Positions 49,123 through 57,908 of a stretch of 64,000 nt of DNA are shown here, in pieces. Within the stretch, counting starts at the first letter, position 1, and every line of letters begins with the position of its first letter. Made by a program: the position numbers and the translations under genes. Origin of the DNA: Exiguobacterium sp. s122 (GTDB taxonomy: Bacteria > Bacillota > Bacilli > Exiguobacteriales > Exiguobacteriaceae); assembly GCF_018618475.1 (NCBI RefSeq), contig NZ_JACSMD010000003.1:62001-126000 (forward strand), in the 5' to 3' direction. The notes under the pieces were generated by a model. That model worked only from the letters and a program-made list of their open reading frames with translations. It searched no databases and was not told the DNA's origin.

Positions 49123-50418
49123 ATGAAACGAGCATGGAAATTGTCCACGGCCGTTATGACGGCGGGCATGGTCATGACCCTCGCAGCATGCGGCGGCGGT
49201 TCACTCACAGAGAATGAAGGGTCGAACGATGCGAACGCGAACGAAGGTAATCAAAAAGAAGTGACGCTAAACGTATTCCAATTCAAAGCCGAAATTGCGA
49301 AGGACCTTGAGGCGATGGCGAAAGAATACGAAGAGGAAACAGGCGTCAAAGTGACGGTACAAACCGTCGGTGGTGGTGCGGATTATGGGGCGGCTTTGAA
49401 ATCGCAATTCGCATCAGGCAATGAACCGGACATTTTCAATAACGGTGGATTCACAGAAGCGAAGACGTGGCAAGACAAGCTTGAAGACCTCTCGGATGAG
49501 AAGTGGGTCGGCGACTTGAGTGATGTCGCTAAAGAGCCGATGACAATGGATGGAAAGTTGTACGGGATGCCGATGAACTTAGAAGGGTACGGCTTCATCT
49601 ATAACAAGGAACTGTTCAAGAAGGCAGGCATCGATGAATTGCCGAAGACATTGTCTGAATTGACGGATGCAGCCGAAAAACTCGATCAAGCAGGCATCAC
49701 GCCATTCTCGGTCGGCTACGCCGAGTTTTGGATTCTCGGAATCCATCTTTTAAATATCCCGGTGGCGCAACAAGACGATCCAGATGCCTTTATTCAAGCG
49801 TTGAATGAGAACAAAGCGAAGTTTGAGGACAACGAGCAATTCCAACAGTTCTTGAAACTGTTCGATTTGACGATTAAGTACGGGAACAAGAACCCGCTCA
49901 CGACGGACTATAACACGCAAGTCACACAGTTTGCCCAAGGGGAGACGGCGATGCTCCAGCAAGGGAACTGGGCGCAACAGATGATTCTCGACGTGAATCC
50001 GGACATTGAGATGGGCTTCGTACCGATTCCGATTAACGATGACAAAGAGAAGATGGACCGCTTGCCGGTCGGCGTCCCGAACAACTGGGTCGTCAATAAG
50101 AACTCGCAATATAAAGAAGAAGCGAAAGATTTCCTCGAATGGATGGCGACCTCGGAGACGGGACAAGACTACATGGTCAACAAGTTCAAATTCATCCCGG
50201 CGTTCAAGTCGATTGAAGCGAACGACCTCGGTCCGCTCGCCGATGACATTCTCGCCTATTCGAACGAAGGCAAGACGATTTCGTGGAACTGGTTCAAATA
50301 TCCGGACGGTGCCGTCAACGAGTACGGTGCGTTGATGCAGGCGTATGTCGGCGGACAAAAGACTGGAGACGAGATGCTCCAAGACTTCACGAAAGTATGG
50401 GCCGATAAAACGAAATAA
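49123..50418 (+). CDS. extracellular sugar-binding lipoprotein of a CUT1 ABC importer
   Basis: This solute-binding protein of 431 residues has signal sequence and lipobox TLAACGGG (Cys near 23). It resembles maltose/multiple-sugar binding proteins: VTLNVFQFKAEIAKDLEAM, KSQFASGNEPDIF, GYGFIYNKELFKKAGI and QGNWAQQMI. It is anchored outside the membrane and delivers sugar to the permeases at 45.7-47.5 kb. ATG 49123 follows AAAGGAGG. Confidence 0.92.
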   Translation: MKRAWKLSTAVMTAGMVMTLAACGGGSLTENEGSNDANANEGNQKEVTLNVFQFKAEIAKDLEAMAKEYEEETGVKVTVQTVGGGADYGAALKSQFASGNEPDIFNNGGFTEAKTWQDKLEDLSDEKWVGDLSDVAKEPMTMDGKLYGMPMNLEGYGFIYNKELFKKAGIDELPKTLSELTDAAEKLDQAGITPFSVGYAEFWILGIHLLNIPVAQQDDPDAFIQALNENKAKFEDNEQFQQFLKLFDLTIKYGNKNPLTTDYNTQVTQFAQGETAMLQQGNWAQQMILDVNPDIEMGFVPIPINDDKEKMDRLPVGVPNNWVVNKNSQYKEEAKDFLEWMATSETGQDYMVNKFKFIPAFKSIEANDLGPLADDILAYSNEGKTISWNWFKYPDGAVNEYGALMQAYVGGQKTGDEMLQDFTKVWADKTK

Positions 50419-50425
50419 AGACACG

Positions 50426-50459
50426 GGCGCGAAATGACCCCTTCGCGCCTTTGTTTTTT
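50426..50459 (+). terminator. terminator after sugar-binding protein
   Basis: GGCGCGAA / TTCGCGCC stem, then T run. Confidence 0.85.
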
Positions 50460-50539
50460 GATGACGTGAAATTATTCTTGTTTATAAGTATTCTTTCTTG
50501 TCAAACGGACGTCGCTCAGACAAAATAATAGACAGTGGA

Positions 50540-50568
50540 AGTGGCGTTCGGGATTGACCGGCGCCACT
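50540..50568 (+). other. hairpin upstream of MFS pump
   Basis: AGTGGCG / CGCCACT stem, 15-base loop, followed by ATTTTGTTT, 24 bases before the start codon. It could be an operator, an attenuator or a weak terminator; I cannot tell which. Confidence 0.5.
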
Positions 50569-50591
50569 ATTTTGTTTGGGAGATGAATCGA

Positions 50592-52052
50592 ATGAGAAAG
50601 AATGTTACGGTCGCCTTGCTACTTGCGACCTTTTTAGCCGCGATTGAAGGGACGGTCGTCTCCGTCGCGACACCTGTCATCGCGAGTGAGTTGAACGGCG
50701 CTGCGCTCGTCAGTTGGGTGTTCGCCTCGTATCTGTTGTTCACGGCGGTCTCGACCCCGATTTACGGGAAAGTGGCCGACCTGTTCGGGCGGAAACGCGT
50801 GCTCCTTTTCGGAATTGGTTTGTTCACGGTGGCTTCGCTCCTCTGTGGCCTCGCCGGATCGATGGAACAATTGATTGTCTTTCGGGCGCTCCAAGGACTT
50901 GGCGCCGGTGCGGTACTTCCTATCTCGATGACGATTATCGGGGACTTGTATAAGTACGAGGAACGTGGAAAGATTCAAGGGATTTTAAGTGCGGTGTGGG
51001 GAGTCTCAGGTGTCCTCGGTCCTGTGATTGGCGGATTTTTAGTTGAGGCGTTGTCTTGGCGTTACGTCTTTTTATTGAACGTCCCGTTCGCGCTCATCTC
51101 GTTTTTGATGATCGTCGTGTACTATAAAGAAAATGTAAGCGAGACGACGGAGCGGATTGATGTGAAAGGCGCTTTCTTGTTCGCAGGAGGGACGTCAGCA
51201 TTTCTATACGCACTCATTACGTTCAGTGAAACGAACGTTTGGACGACTCCCGTCGTCATCAGTGGGGTGGCGAGTTTGTTGTTGCTCACAAGCTTTTACG
51301 TGTCCGAACGGCGAGCCAAAACACCACTTTTCCCATTTAAGCTATTGAAGCATCCGGTGATCGCATCGATTAACGGCGCCGTCTTCTTTGCAGCCTGGGT
51401 ACTCGTCTCGATGTCTGCATACATCCCGATTTGGGCGCAAGCGGTCCTCGGAAAAACGGCGACGGAGGCGGGGTTCATGCTCATGCCGCTCTCCGTGTCA
51501 TGGACAGTTACATCGATTATCGGGGGACGGACGCTCGGGGCGGCTTCGCCGAGACGTCGTGCTGTATCGGGAATGAGTCTGTTGCTACTTGGTACGGTTA
51601 TTTTGACAAGCCTCACCCAGGCGAGTCCTGATGTATTCGTCTATCTCGCCGTCGCATTGATTGGCGTCGGTTTCGGATTGTCGCAACCGATGTTTATCGT
51701 CGTCTTGCAAACGGTCGTCTCGTATCGGGAACGGGGGACGGCGACCGCGGCGAACTCGTTTTTGAGCACGGTCGGTCAAACGCTCGGAGTCGCCGTATTC
51801 GGAGCGGTCTTTAACTTTATCGTGTTGAGCGGGTTTCGGACGGAGGAGGCGCTACGCGGCGTCTCGCTCGAGTCGTTCTTTAACCGGGCAGCGAGTACTG
51901 CGCTCGAGGCGGGTGTCCGTCTGCAAGGGGAACAGTTGATTGCAGACGGGTTGAACACCGTGTTTGCCGGGGCCGCGCTTGCTGCGTTCATCGCCCTTCT
52001 CATCGCGCTTCGTTTGCCGGTGCGCCCACCCGAGCCTTCACGTGATAACTAA
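50592..52052 (+). CDS. MFS multidrug efflux transporter (DHA2 family, 14 helices)
   Basis: The 486-residue proton-driven exporter has marks of DHA2: FLAAIEGTVVSVATPVI (helix 1), YGKVADLFGRKRVLL (loop 2-3) and VLGPVIGGFLVEALSWR (motif C). ATG 50592 is nine bases after GGGAG; ATG 50583 overlaps it. Substrate unknown. Confidence 0.9.
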   Translation: MRKNVTVALLLATFLAAIEGTVVSVATPVIASELNGAALVSWVFASYLLFTAVSTPIYGKVADLFGRKRVLLFGIGLFTVASLLCGLAGSMEQLIVFRALQGLGAGAVLPISMTIIGDLYKYEERGKIQGILSAVWGVSGVLGPVIGGFLVEALSWRYVFLLNVPFALISFLMIVVYYKENVSETTERIDVKGAFLFAGGTSAFLYALITFSETNVWTTPVVISGVASLLLLTSFYVSERRAKTPLFPFKLLKHPVIASINGAVFFAAWVLVSMSAYIPIWAQAVLGKTATEAGFMLMPLSVSWTVTSIIGGRTLGAASPRRRAVSGMSLLLLGTVILTSLTQASPDVFVYLAVALIGVGFGLSQPMFIVVLQTVVSYRERGTATAANSFLSTVGQTLGVAVFGAVFNFIVLSGFRTEEALRGVSLESFFNRAASTALEAGVRLQGEQLIADGLNTVFAGAALAAFIALLIALRLPVRPPEPSRDN

Positions 52053-52088
52053 AATCACGTTATGATGGAGGCAAGGGAGGCGATTACA

Positions 52089-53189
52089 GTGAAACGATGG
52101 ATTCTCATGTTAGGCCTAATTTTCGTTGCCGGATGTGCATCTGAACCGGCTGAAGACGGCAGGCAAGACGAAACACCGGTCGAACAGGCGCCTGAACAAA
52201 CGGAAGAAACGGAGAACGGACAAACGAATGACGACGTGGAAGGCTTATCGATTGGGACGAGTGAGGCTGTTGCGAGCCAACTTGAAGCCCCATGGTCGAT
52301 CGCGAGAACCGCAGACGGCTGGCTCGTTTCAGAACGAGGGGGTACGATCGCCGTCATCGATGAGGAGGGGAACGTGGACCGACAAGCTGTCGAGTTGACA
52401 GAAGCGGTCCTTGAGATTGGAGAAGGCGGGCTGCTCGGTCTCGCCCTCGCCTCGGACTTCGATTCGTCGCGCCAGTTGTATGCTTACCATACGTACGGCA
52501 CACCGGGCAATGTTCAAAATCGCGTCGTCGAACTGACTTGGGAAGAGGACCGTTTCGTCGAGACGGACGTCATCCTCGAAGGCATCCCAGGTGCACAGTT
52601 TCATAACGGCGGCCGACTGTTGTTAGACGGTGATGCGCTCTGGGTGACGAACGGCGACGCCCTCGTTCCGGACCTCGCCCAAGACGAGACGTCGCTCGCT
52701 GGGAAAATTCTGCAGATTCCGCTGTCCGGTGAAGGCGAACCGACTGACTGGATCTACTCTTCAGGTCACCGTAATCCTCAAGGGTTGGCGAGTATCGACG
52801 ATGTCCTCTATGCGAGTGAACATGGGGCGTCCGGTCACGATGAAGTCAATCGCATCGAGCAAGGAAAGAATTACGGATGGCCATTGATTGAGGCGGACGA
52901 GTCCGAAGACGGGCTCGAGACACCGTGGTTTGAGGTCGGTCCGACCTCGTGGGCCCCGTCCGGTATCGTCGCGGACGACGCATATGTATATATGGCGACA
53001 TTGCGCGGGAATCGTCTCGTCGCCCTCGGTCGCGAGACGCAAGACGTCATCCCGGTCGTTGAGGACAAGGGACGGATTCGGGACGTCTGGCTCGAAGAAG
53101 ACACGCTATATTACATCACGAACAATACCGATGGACGGGGCAATCCTGGCGCCGACGACGATCAATTGTATCGTGTGAGCATCCGATAG
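52089..53189 (+). CDS. PQQ-dependent sugar dehydrogenase-like lipoprotein
   Basis: The 366-residue protein has a lipobox FVAGCASE, an acidic linker and then a six-blade beta-propeller. Marks are FHNGGRLLLDGDALWVTNGD and GHRNPQGLASIDDVLYASEHG near residue 224, as in Asd/YliI-type soluble aldose dehydrogenases. GTG 52089 follows GGGAGGCG. PQQ synthesis genes are not seen here, so the cofactor, or even activity, is uncertain. Confidence 0.88.
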   Translation: MKRWILMLGLIFVAGCASEPAEDGRQDETPVEQAPEQTEETENGQTNDDVEGLSIGTSEAVASQLEAPWSIARTADGWLVSERGGTIAVIDEEGNVDRQAVELTEAVLEIGEGGLLGLALASDFDSSRQLYAYHTYGTPGNVQNRVVELTWEEDRFVETDVILEGIPGAQFHNGGRLLLDGDALWVTNGDALVPDLAQDETSLAGKILQIPLSGEGEPTDWIYSSGHRNPQGLASIDDVLYASEHGASGHDEVNRIEQGKNYGWPLIEADESEDGLETPWFEVGPTSWAPSGIVADDAYVYMATLRGNRLVALGRETQDVIPVVEDKGRIRDVWLEEDTLYYITNNTDGRGNPGADDDQLYRVSIR

Positions 53190-53221
53190 AAACTGACAAC
53201 TTGTCAGTTTCTATTTTTTTT
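53187..53221 (+). terminator. terminator after PQQ-type dehydrogenase
   Basis: TAGAAACTGAC / GTCAGTTTCTA stem, AACTT loop, eight or more T. Confidence 0.9.
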
Positions 53222-53222
53222 G

Positions 53223-53250
53223 TTGCTTTTTGAAGGTAAGTCGCTATAAT
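53223..53250 (+). promoter_or_regulatory. promoter of M48 peptidase gene
   Basis: -35 TTGCTT (53223-53228), 16-base spacer, -10 TATAAT (53245-53250). Confidence 0.6.
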
Positions 53251-53285
53251 TAGGTTGTTAATTGGAAAATGAAGGGGAATATTAT

Positions 53286-54485
53286 GTGAATCAAACAAAA
53301 CTTATCCATAAGCACGAAAATTTGTATTTCGGCTTGCTCGTCGCATCAAGCATTATGACCATTCTTGTAGCAATCGTTTTAACATTTGCGACTTACGGTT
53401 TCCTTTTAGTGATCATCGGCTTCATCGTGTCGTTATCGATGTTCGCCCACTGGGTTCAAATCGGTTACATCCGAACGAACGGGGTCAAAGTGACCAAACA
53501 TCAATTTACGGATTTATATGAGACCTATCAACGCGTCGGACAAGGGATGGGCATCCGGATGTTACCAGACGTCTACATCTTGCAAGCCGGGGGGATCTTG
53601 AACGCGTTCGCGACTCGGTTCTTCCAAAAGAATATGATCATTTTGTATTCAGACATCGTTGAATTGTCACGAAACGGTCAAGTGAAAGAAGTCGAGTTCG
53701 TCATTGCGCATGAACTGGCACATATTCGCCGTAACCATGTGCAAAAACAATGGCTCGTCTTGCTCGGGAATATCGTCCCGTTCCTCGGGTCAGCCTATTC
53801 ACGGGCTTGCGAATATACGTGCGACCGGATGGCGGCTCACTATATTCAAGACGAAGCGGCAGCGAAACAGGCGCTTACCGTCCTTGCAATCGGTGGCACG
53901 CTCGCCAAGGAAGTAAACGAGTTCGACTATTTACAAGAGGCGAGCCGTGAGAACGGCTTTATCGCCAAATACAGCGAACTCATTTCGACACATCCGACGC
54001 TACCAAAACGAATCGCCGCCATTGCCACGGCAGCTGGCGAAGTGAATGTACCGGTATTTAAGACGGCCGGATATGTCAAAGCGTCAATCATTGGAACAAT
54101 CGCCTTGACGGTCGTGTTGAACGGGGCCATCATCGCATGGCTGGTCATGAGTGACGGGTTCACGAGTCTTGCTTCGACGCCATTTATCGAAGAATTCGAC
54201 GACATGGACCCGATTTTGGAACTGGCCTATGACAATGCGAGCTATGAAGAGTTTGAAGCTGAGATTTCAACTGGCGCCGACGTCAACGTTCAAGATGGAT
54301 TTGGCGATACGCCGCTCCACAACTTGTTCTATAACGAAGAGGTCGACTATGCGACGGTCGAGCTATTGCTCAAGAACGGAGCAGATGCGTCGATTAAGAA
54401 CTTGGACGAGATGACGCCGCGTGATTTGGCCATCGAGGGAGGGTATTCTTTCGAACTGGTGGAATTGTTGCGCAAGTACGAATAA
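53286..54485 (+). CDS. M48 metalloprotease fused to ankyrin repeats
   Basis: The product is 399 residues. Two N-terminal helices (about 15-60), an M48 core with HELAH (about 142) and the zinc-ligand glutamate in ACEYTCDRMA are followed by another helix (about 270-290) and a C-terminal region of two to three ankyrin-like repeats (GDTPLHNLFYN, LLLKNGADASIKN). M48 HtpX-like enzymes clear damaged membrane proteins; ankyrin repeats may bind substrate or inhibitor. GTG 53286 is eight bases after GAAGGGGA. Confidence 0.87.
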   Translation: MNQTKLIHKHENLYFGLLVASSIMTILVAIVLTFATYGFLLVIIGFIVSLSMFAHWVQIGYIRTNGVKVTKHQFTDLYETYQRVGQGMGIRMLPDVYILQAGGILNAFATRFFQKNMIILYSDIVELSRNGQVKEVEFVIAHELAHIRRNHVQKQWLVLLGNIVPFLGSAYSRACEYTCDRMAAHYIQDEAAAKQALTVLAIGGTLAKEVNEFDYLQEASRENGFIAKYSELISTHPTLPKRIAAIATAAGEVNVPVFKTAGYVKASIIGTIALTVVLNGAIIAWLVMSDGFTSLASTPFIEEFDDMDPILELAYDNASYEEFEAEISTGADVNVQDGFGDTPLHNLFYNEEVDYATVELLLKNGADASIKNLDEMTPRDLAIEGGYSFELVELLRKYE

Positions 54486-54488
54486 AGG

Positions 54489-54533
54489 AAAGATTCGTTC
54501 TATAGTACATCTATGGAGCGAATCTTTTTTTAT
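54489..54533 (+). terminator. terminator after M48 gene
   Basis: AAAGATTCG / CGAATCTTT stem with a 21-base loop and T run. Confidence 0.75.
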
Positions 54534-54540
54534 GTTTCTT

Positions 54541-54570
54541 TGCAAGCGTTTGCATTGGGCGTGATATAAT
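54541..54570 (+). promoter_or_regulatory. cre-like site and extended -10 of the two-component operon
   Basis: TGCAAGCGTTTGCA (54541-54554, 12 of 14 cre positions) is just upstream of TGATATAAT (54562-54570), an extended -10. CcpA control is plausible. Confidence 0.5.
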
Positions 54571-54589
54571 GGCAAGAGGAGGGATGAGA

Positions 54590-56341
54590 GTGAACAGCAT
54601 ACGGACGAAGCTGACGGGGATGATCGCGCTAACGATTCTCGTCCCGGTCATTTTAGCGACGGTTGTCTCATATTGGTATGTGAAGGATCGTGAGCGTGAG
54701 CGGGGCTTACAGCTGACCGAATGGTCGCTCGAGCGTGGCACGCTACAATTCGAACGTTACATATCGGACTTGAGTCGTCTCCCGACGAGTCTTTATGCGA
54801 ATCGGGACGTACTCGACATTTTAGAGTACGGTCCGGGTCTATCCCTCGAACAGACCGAGATTGAGGTGCGTCGAGCGCTACTTGGGATGTATTTATCACG
54901 AGAAGACGTCGCACAAATTCAATTGCTCATCCTTGAAGACATGGATTCATTTGCGGCTTATAAAATGAAAGTGTCACCTCGCTCGAAAAAAGAACCGAGT
55001 TCAATTCAGCAACAATTGCTTGAGAATAAGGAGAGCCGTGTGTTGCTCGAGGCGTCGCATTCGCTCGTTCCGTATCATGATTTCGGACCGATCGTATCCG
55101 AGCAAGAAGTCGTCACGCTCCATTTCCGGCTCGATAAAATCGAAACGGATACGCCGCTCGCCGTCTTATCCATCGACATTCCGGAAGACGTCTTCATCGG
55201 TCAACTCGCGTCATTACAAAACAATCCCGATGAGAGCCTCTGGTTCGTCGGGGCAGGTGAGCAAGTGTTCGCCCATCTCGGTGACGAAGTGATTCCAGAC
55301 ACGGTCGCACCGATGTCTGTGTCTACGGACGGAAAACATCATCGGATCATCAAATCGTTTGAGTTCGAGAATCAGCGGTTTTACGTCGGAAAATCGATTC
55401 CGGACCGCTTGCTGACGGAGCCGGCTTCTCGAACGTCGTTTATTATTTTTGTGGTTGGGGTGGTGTCACTTATTTTGGCGCTCATCGGCGCTACTTATGC
55501 ATCGATGCGCTTGACGACCCCGATTAAGACGCTCACGTCAAACATTTGGCGAATCGAGCAAGGGGATATGACCGTCTCGTTCGATTCCCTCGGAAATGAC
55601 GAGTTCGGGGTGCTCGGTCGACAATTTAAACGAATGATTGAACGCATCGATGATTTGATTCAGCGGGAATATCGGCTCGCGCTCGAGAATCGAACGAATG
55701 AGCTTCGAGCGCTCCAGGCCCAGACGAATCCACACTTTTTATTCAATGCGTTGCAGTCCATCGGAACACTGGCGCTGAAGGGCGACGGGAAAGTAGTGTA
55801 TCGCCTGATTACGCAACTGTCCTCGATGATGCGCTATACGATGCATCCGGATGAATCATTGGTCATGTTGAAACGAGAGGTCGATCATTTGCATTCATAC
55901 GTCCGGCTTCAGCACGTCCGTTTCCCAGACCAGTTCAACGTTGACGTCGACGTCCCTGAAGAGTTGCAGACGCTCACCGTCCCAAAGATGATTTTACAGC
56001 CGCTTGCCGAGAACTTTTTCAAGCACGGATTCGAGCGTGACGGGGCCTCGACATCAAACCGTTTTTCTCTTCGCATCCGTCAAGTCGGTCAGGAGCTCGT
56101 CATCCATTGTGAGAACAGCGGGCGAAAAATACCGAATGATCAACTGGACGCGTTAAACGAACGTATGGAACAGACGACCGAATTACGTACTGGGGCGGAA
56201 GGTACCGGTTTAAAGAACATTCGCGATCGTCTCATGTTAAACTATAAACGGGAGGCTGAATTTATGTTGGCTACGCCAGAGACAGGCGGTTTTCGCATTA
56301 TCATGCGTTTTCCAGCGGTGAAGGAGGCAGATGCGTCATGA
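54590..56341 (+). CDS. sensor histidine kinase, YesM family
   Basis: The 583-residue kinase has helix 1 (about 10-30), a large extracellular sensor domain (30-285), helix 2 (about 290-310), HAMP, then HisK with QTNPHFLFNALQSI (phosphorylated His near 380) and an ATP domain ending GTGLKNIRDRL. YesM-type kinases sense sugars and are usually beside sugar ABC genes. GTG 54590 is six bases after GGAGGG; the upstream ATG overlaps it. Confidence 0.9.
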   Translation: MNSIRTKLTGMIALTILVPVILATVVSYWYVKDRERERGLQLTEWSLERGTLQFERYISDLSRLPTSLYANRDVLDILEYGPGLSLEQTEIEVRRALLGMYLSREDVAQIQLLILEDMDSFAAYKMKVSPRSKKEPSSIQQQLLENKESRVLLEASHSLVPYHDFGPIVSEQEVVTLHFRLDKIETDTPLAVLSIDIPEDVFIGQLASLQNNPDESLWFVGAGEQVFAHLGDEVIPDTVAPMSVSTDGKHHRIIKSFEFENQRFYVGKSIPDRLLTEPASRTSFIIFVVGVVSLILALIGATYASMRLTTPIKTLTSNIWRIEQGDMTVSFDSLGNDEFGVLGRQFKRMIERIDDLIQREYRLALENRTNELRALQAQTNPHFLFNALQSIGTLALKGDGKVVYRLITQLSSMMRYTMHPDESLVMLKREVDHLHSYVRLQHVRFPDQFNVDVDVPEELQTLTVPKMILQPLAENFFKHGFERDGASTSNRFSLRIRQVGQELVIHCENSGRKIPNDQLDALNERMEQTTELRTGAEGTGLKNIRDRLMLNYKREAEFMLATPETGGFRIIMRFPAVKEADAS

Positions 56342-57045
56342 CAAAAGTGTTGATTGTCGATGATGAGTCGCCGGTACGGGAAGCTGTCAAGTTACTCGGG
56401 GAATGGGAGCGTCTCGGTGTCACGACCTTGATGGAGGCGAGTGACGGGAATGAGGCGAAAGCATTGATTGCCAAAGAACGTCCCGCCCTCGTCCTATCGG
56501 ACATTCAAATGCCAGGGTGCAACGGAATCGAGTTGATGGAGTGGGTCCATCAAGAAGCAGATTCGACAAAGTTGATCGTCTTGACCGGATACGATGAATA
56601 TTCGTATATGCGGCGTGCGATTCAGCTCGGGAGCTTTGACTATCTCTTGAAACCGATTGACCCAGACGTGTTGAATGACACTCTCGAACGGGCACTTGTC
56701 GACATCTGCCCCTCGCTAGAAGACCCGATTGTCCAAATCGGTGCGTTCATCGAACGGCATTATGCGGAAGAACTGAGTCTGCAGGGAATGAGTGAGCGCT
56801 TTTTTTTAAGCCGTGAATACATATCGCGGCGCTTCAAGCAACATTATGGCGTCAACTTATCAGAGTATTTGCTCTCGATTCGCATGCTCGAGGCCAAACG
56901 TCTCCTTGAGACGAGTAGACAACGTATTTACGAGGTCGCCCAAGCGGTAGGCTTTTCGGACGATAAATACTTCCGAAAGGTCTTCAAGAAACACGTTGGT
57001 GTTACCCCGAATGAATATCGGGAACAAGATCAACGACAACCTTAA
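56338..57045 (+). CDS. response regulator with AraC output (YesN family)
   Basis: The 235-residue protein has a receiver domain (1-120) with phosphate site SDIQMPG (Asp54 region), and KPID. A C-terminal AraC helix-turn-helix pair (about 135-230) ends VAQAVGFSDDKYFRKVFKKHVGVTP. Overlaps the kinase by ATGA. It is shorter than B. subtilis YesN (368 residues), lacking the middle region. Its targets probably include the sugar importer at 45.7-50.4 kb. Confidence 0.92.
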   Translation: MTKVLIVDDESPVREAVKLLGEWERLGVTTLMEASDGNEAKALIAKERPALVLSDIQMPGCNGIELMEWVHQEADSTKLIVLTGYDEYSYMRRAIQLGSFDYLLKPIDPDVLNDTLERALVDICPSLEDPIVQIGAFIERHYAEELSLQGMSERFFLSREYISRRFKQHYGVNLSEYLLSIRMLEAKRLLETSRQRIYEVAQAVGFSDDKYFRKVFKKHVGVTPNEYREQDQRQP

Positions 57046-57060
57046 AGGAGGACATGAATC

Positions 57061-57774
57061 ATGAGTGTACACATTGGAGCAAAAGAAGGACAAATCGCAG
57101 AAACGGTATTACTTCCAGGAGATCCGCTTCGTGCGAAATATATCGCCGAGACGTTCCTTGAAGACGTCGAATTGTACAATGAAGTCCGTGGCATGTACGG
57201 CTTCACAGGTACGTATAAAGGCAAACGCATCTCGGTGCAAGGGACAGGGATGGGTGTACCGTCGATGTCGATTTATGTGAATGAGTTGATCATGTCATAT
57301 GGCGCAAAAAACTTGATTCGTGTTGGGACGGCCGGTGGAATTCAGGAAGACGTCAAAGTCCGTGACGTTGTCATCGCCATGAGTGCATCAAGTGAGATGG
57401 GACAAAACCGTGTCCGTTTCAACGGTATGGATTATGCACCGACTGCGACGTTCGACCTCCTACATCGTGCGTATATGAACGCCGAGAAAGCCGGCATCCC
57501 GGTTAAGGTCGGTCAAATCTTCACAGCGGATCAGTTCTATCAAGATGATTTCCATCACTTCAAGAAGTGGGCTGACTTCGGTTGTCTCGCCATCGAGATG
57601 GAAGCAGCTGGTCTCTACACGCTTGCAGCTAAACATAAAGTCAACGCGTTGACGATTCTTACAATCTCAGACCACTTGTTGACGGGGGAAGAGACGACGT
57701 CTGAAGAGCGTCAGTCGACGTTTGACGAGATGATTCGTGTCGCCCTCGACACAGCTGTCGAAGTAACCAACTAA
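57061..57774 (+). CDS. deoD: purine-nucleoside phosphorylase, DeoD type
   Basis: The 237-residue hexameric enzyme splits purine nucleosides with phosphate. Marks: [38 protein letters not shown] and [14 protein letters not shown] with the nucleoside-binding glutamate. ATG 57061 follows AAAGGAGG, 15 bases after the response regulator gene, so it can be co-transcribed with it. Confidence 0.95.
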   Translation: MSVHIGAKEGQIAETVLLPGDPLRAKYIAETFLEDVELYNEVRGMYGFTGTYKGKRISVQGTGMGVPSMSIYVNELIMSYGAKNLIRVGTAGGIQEDVKVRDVVIAMSASSEMGQNRVRFNGMDYAPTATFDLLHRAYMNAEKAGIPVKVGQIFTADQFYQDDFHHFKKWADFGCLAIEMEAAGLYTLAAKHKVNALTILTISDHLLTGEETTSEERQSTFDEMIRVALDTAVEVTN

Positions 57775-57779
57775 TCGTG

Positions 57780-57811
57780 TGCCCTACAAATTCGTTTGTA
57801 GGGCATTTTTG
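57780..57811 (+). terminator. terminator after deoD
   Basis: TGCCCTACAAA / TTTGTAGGGCA, TTCG loop and T run. Confidence 0.88.
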
Positions 57812-57908
57812 TGTCGGTGTGCTCAGTCGTCTATACAAAAGAAAGACGGCAAGCTAGACTGAAGCTGAAAACGTAGTCCTCACCGACTATGCCGAGGAGT
57901 TGAAACGA

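Noticed and set aside
49750-50424. Minus-strand frame of 224 codons over the sugar-binding protein gene
   Set aside because: Arginine- and leucine-heavy shadow of a certain lipoprotein gene.
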